Assembly (NCBI GenBank): GCA_035534855.1
Contig: DATLRD010000072.1
Coordinates: forward strand, 23,713 to 87,712
Direction: 5' to 3'
Origin: DATARH01 sp035534855
GTDB taxonomy: Bacteria > Pseudomonadota > Alphaproteobacteria > ATCC43930 > CGMCC-115725
Length of the DNA: 64,000 nucleotides
The position numbers were made by a program, and so were the translations under genes. Each line of letters begins with the position of its first letter. Position 1 is the stretch's first letter. The notes below the pieces were generated by a model. It was not told the DNA's origin and made no database searches. It saw only the letters and a program-made list of their open reading frames with translations. Shown here one piece after another: positions 62,386 through 64,000 of the stretch.

Positions 62386-63875
62386 CAGCCGTTGCCGATA
62401 TTGGTGATGACACCCATCGCAAACGGCGCGTACACCGCCAGCACCTCTTCGGCATAGACGCCGACCTGGCGCTGCCGCGTTACCACCGGCCAGTCGATCT
62501 GGTAGTAATCCTGCCGGGTCTTGACCTCGGCGACATTCGGCACTTCGCTCGACTGGTACTGGATCGGCAGGTTCTCGGCCCAGCCGATGATCGTGCCCGG
62601 CGGCACCCGCGGGTGGATGCGGATCGGAATGCGCAGCCCGCCGTTGAGCGCGAACGGATTGAAGTAGTACGACACCGCGCCGGCCGCGGCGAGGTCGTAG
62701 GCATTGCCGTCGGCGCTCACCTCATAGCGCAGCAATGGCGCCGAGGCGTTGGACAGCACCTTGTCGGTGATGTTCTTCAGCTCCTGCACGTTGACGTACA
62801 GCACGGTCGGCGACAATTCGAAATTGTTCCACATCGTCTGGAACATCGTGTCGATCTCGACGACCGAACCGCGCCCCGACGCGGTCAGCGGCGTGCCGGT
62901 GCCGGCCGTGCCGGTCGGCTGCGCCGCGACATAGGCGTTGGAGCCGGATTTGAACGCGCTGGTCAAGAGCCCGTCATAGGCATAGCTCGGGTTGGCTGAA
63001 TTGTCGGCGGTGACCGCCGATTGCGCCTGCCGCCCGCTCGCCAGCGGGGCAGAGAAGGCCGCGCTGTTGATCGTCGTGATCGCCTGCAGCGTTTCGGCCC
63101 CGGTCGCGCTGCCGACATACCACGCATAGGCCACCGCGCCCTGCAGCGGCGTCACGGTGGCAAACAGCGTCTGCCCCAACGTGACCGCCTGGCTCGCTTC
63201 GGCGCTGATATTCGACGACCCACCGGCCAGGGTATAGCTGTTGCCGTCGGCGCCGGTGATCGGCTTGGTCGTGGCGATGCCGTTCGCGAGGCTCGAATTC
63301 TGGTAGCCTTCGAGGGTCAGTGCCGCGACCTTGACGTAATAGGTCGCCGCCGGCAGCGTCGTGCCGCTGCCCGACGCCGACAGCGTCGGCGTCGCCGGCG
63401 TGCCGAGCTGCAAGGAGGAATTGCCGGCGAGGATCGCCATTTCCTCCTTCAGCATCATCTTCTGCAGCAGGCGAAACGTCATCCGCGCCTGGATGTCTTC
63501 GAAGAAGCGGCCGGCGCTGATCGCCTCATAAGTCGCTGCGTCTTCCTCGCCGATCGTCACGAACGTCGCCGATTTGGTCGCGGTCGCATACGACATCTGG
63601 CCCGAGCGCTGTCCTTCCGGGACCCAGCCCATCGCGTCGTAGCCGGAGCCGACCAGCGCTGTCACCTGTCGCCAGTTGGTGGCGGTGCCGGTTCCGCCGC
63701 CGACCCGCGGCACCACGTTGCGGATCGGAGTGACAAACGGGTAGAGGTTTTTCGCCGGCGCCTGCAAATCGAACGCAACCAGGCCGGTGCCGGTCGAGAT
63801 GGTCTTGGTGATCCGGTCGTCGGGCGAGCGCAGCGCGCCTTTGACGAGATCGAGGGTGTCTTGAGTCGGGTTCAT
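62385..63875 (-). CDS. Putative phage major capsid protein with Ig/FN3-like insertion
   Basis: The 496-residue protein begins MNPTQDTLDLVKGALRSPDD and ends VYAPFAMGVITNIGNG. Outer parts (about 1-150 and 335-496) form the likely capsid fold. Residues 158-285 look like an inserted Ig- or FN3-like domain (PATPTLSASGSGTTLPAATY, then VKVAALTLEG), the type displayed on capsid surfaces. GGGAG lies before the ATG at 63875; the open frame further upstream is not used. Its place at the head of the joining and tail genes supports the capsid call; an HK97-fold match is not proven by eye. Confidence 0.75.
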   Translation of the reverse strand: MNPTQDTLDLVKGALRSPDDRITKTISTGTGLVAFDLQAPAKNLYPFVTPIRNVVPRVGGGTGTATNWRQVTALVGSGYDAMGWVPEGQRSGQMSYATATKSATFVTIGEEDAATYEAISAGRFFEDIQARMTFRLLQKMMLKEEMAILAGNSSLQLGTPATPTLSASGSGTTLPAATYYVKVAALTLEGYQNSSLANGIATTKPITGADGNSYTLAGGSSNISAEASQAVTLGQTLFATVTPLQGAVAYAWYVGSATGAETLQAITTINSAAFSAPLASGRQAQSAVTADNSANPSYAYDGLLTSAFKSGSNAYVAAQPTGTAGTGTPLTASGRGSVVEIDTMFQTMWNNFELSPTVLYVNVQELKNITDKVLSNASAPLLRYEVSADGNAYDLAAAGAVSYYFNPFALNGGLRIPIRIHPRVPPGTIIGWAENLPIQYQSSEVPNVAEVKTRQDYYQIDWPVVTRQRQVGVYAEEVLAVYAPFAMGVITNIGNG

Positions 63876-63902
63876 CGAAAACTCCCTGCGGGAGGTGGCA
63901 AC

Positions 63903-63927
63903 AAAAAACCCGCCAGTGCGGCGGGTT
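63903..63927 (-). terminator. Rho-independent terminator before the capsid gene
   Basis: On the - strand AACCCGCC pairs with GGCGGGTT around the loop GCACT, followed by a run of four more T bases. It lies 27 bases upstream of the capsid ATG. It would end or attenuate transcripts from the upstream (right-hand) phage genes. The remaining bases to 64000 show no supported gene. Confidence 0.75.
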
Positions 63928-64000
63928 GGGATGAAGTGAACGGTCACCGGGGTGTCCCCGCGCCGGCTGAGGCCCCCCACCGTCCCGCGGCGCGGGTCCC

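Larger units (their letters stand above)
50032..64000 (-). mobile_element. Late region of a siphovirus-type prophage or GTA-like element (incomplete)
   Basis: About 14 kb of tightly packed genes on one strand encode capsid, head-tail joining, tail and lysis proteins in normal late-operon order. Most neighbours overlap by one to four bases. The block DUF2460, DUF2163, NlpC/P60, tip corresponds to genes 12-15 of the Rhodobacter capsulatus gene transfer agent, while a separate fibre set and lysis cassette look more phage-like. Terminase, portal, protease, integrase and repressor are not in the window and would lie to the right. No attachment-site repeat could be tested, because only one end is visible. 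Base composition is like the host. Confidence 0.88.

Overview
The window is high-GC bacterial DNA, about two thirds G+C by eye. It reads as an alphaproteobacterium, probably of the Rhodospirillales type. The evidence is a divK-pleD pair, an HdaA-type DnaA regulator, an EipB (DUF1849) envelope protein, a tiny aa3-oxidase subunit IV-like protein, and the gene order lptF-lptG-lptD-surA-pdxA-rsmA next to fabD-fabG-acpP-fabF-mltG-yicC-gmk. No rRNA, tRNA or CRISPR array was seen, and no stretch longer than about 290 bases lacks a gene.

Bases 1-9800: the 3' part of an S41 protease, rpmG, the two-component regulators divK and pleD, a Mak-type sugar kinase coupled to DNA polymerase IV, an RlmM-like 23S rRNA methyltransferase, a hydrolase, a sirtuin, and an SDR/cupin pair. 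Bases 9830-16630: a MarR regulator, an RND efflux pump and its adaptor behind an unusual promoter region, a small monooxygenase and a CoA-transferase. Bases 16700-35600: housekeeping genes, namely EipB, aspS, nitronate monooxygenase, RNase D, ppx-ppk1 (polyphosphate), two dehydrogenases, a SixA-like phosphatase, a coupled cluster (DUF2066, CDP-alcohol transferase, AI-2E permease, HdaA), purN, ndk, holC and pepA.

Bases 35769-43743 (+ strand) form an envelope/translation operon: LptF and LptG of the LPS exporter, LptD in the outer membrane, the chaperone SurA, then PdxA and RsmA. Here rsmA lacks any ordinary start codon and probably starts at CTG overlapping the pdxA stop. Bases 43729-49922 (- strand) hold the fatty-acid synthesis cluster and its downstream genes, with promoters visible before fabD and acpP.

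Bases 50032-64000 (- strand) are the late region of a siphovirus-type prophage or GTA-like element. In transcription order it runs: capsid, head-tail joining, tail terminator, tail tube, tail chaperones with a possible -1 frameshift, tape measure, a DUF2460/DUF2163/NlpC-P60/tip module matching the distal tail of the Rhodobacter gene transfer agent, fibre-like proteins, then lysis genes (XhlA-like, GH25 lysozyme, holin candidate, two lipoproteins). Terminase, portal and regulatory genes would lie beyond the right edge. The element points straight at the fabD promoter, 48 bases away. I found no clear new defence or enzyme system. The most unusual items are the CTG start of rsmA, the split tail-tip gene, the fibre-like protein with a signal peptide, the frameshift candidate and a low-GC patch inside gmk.
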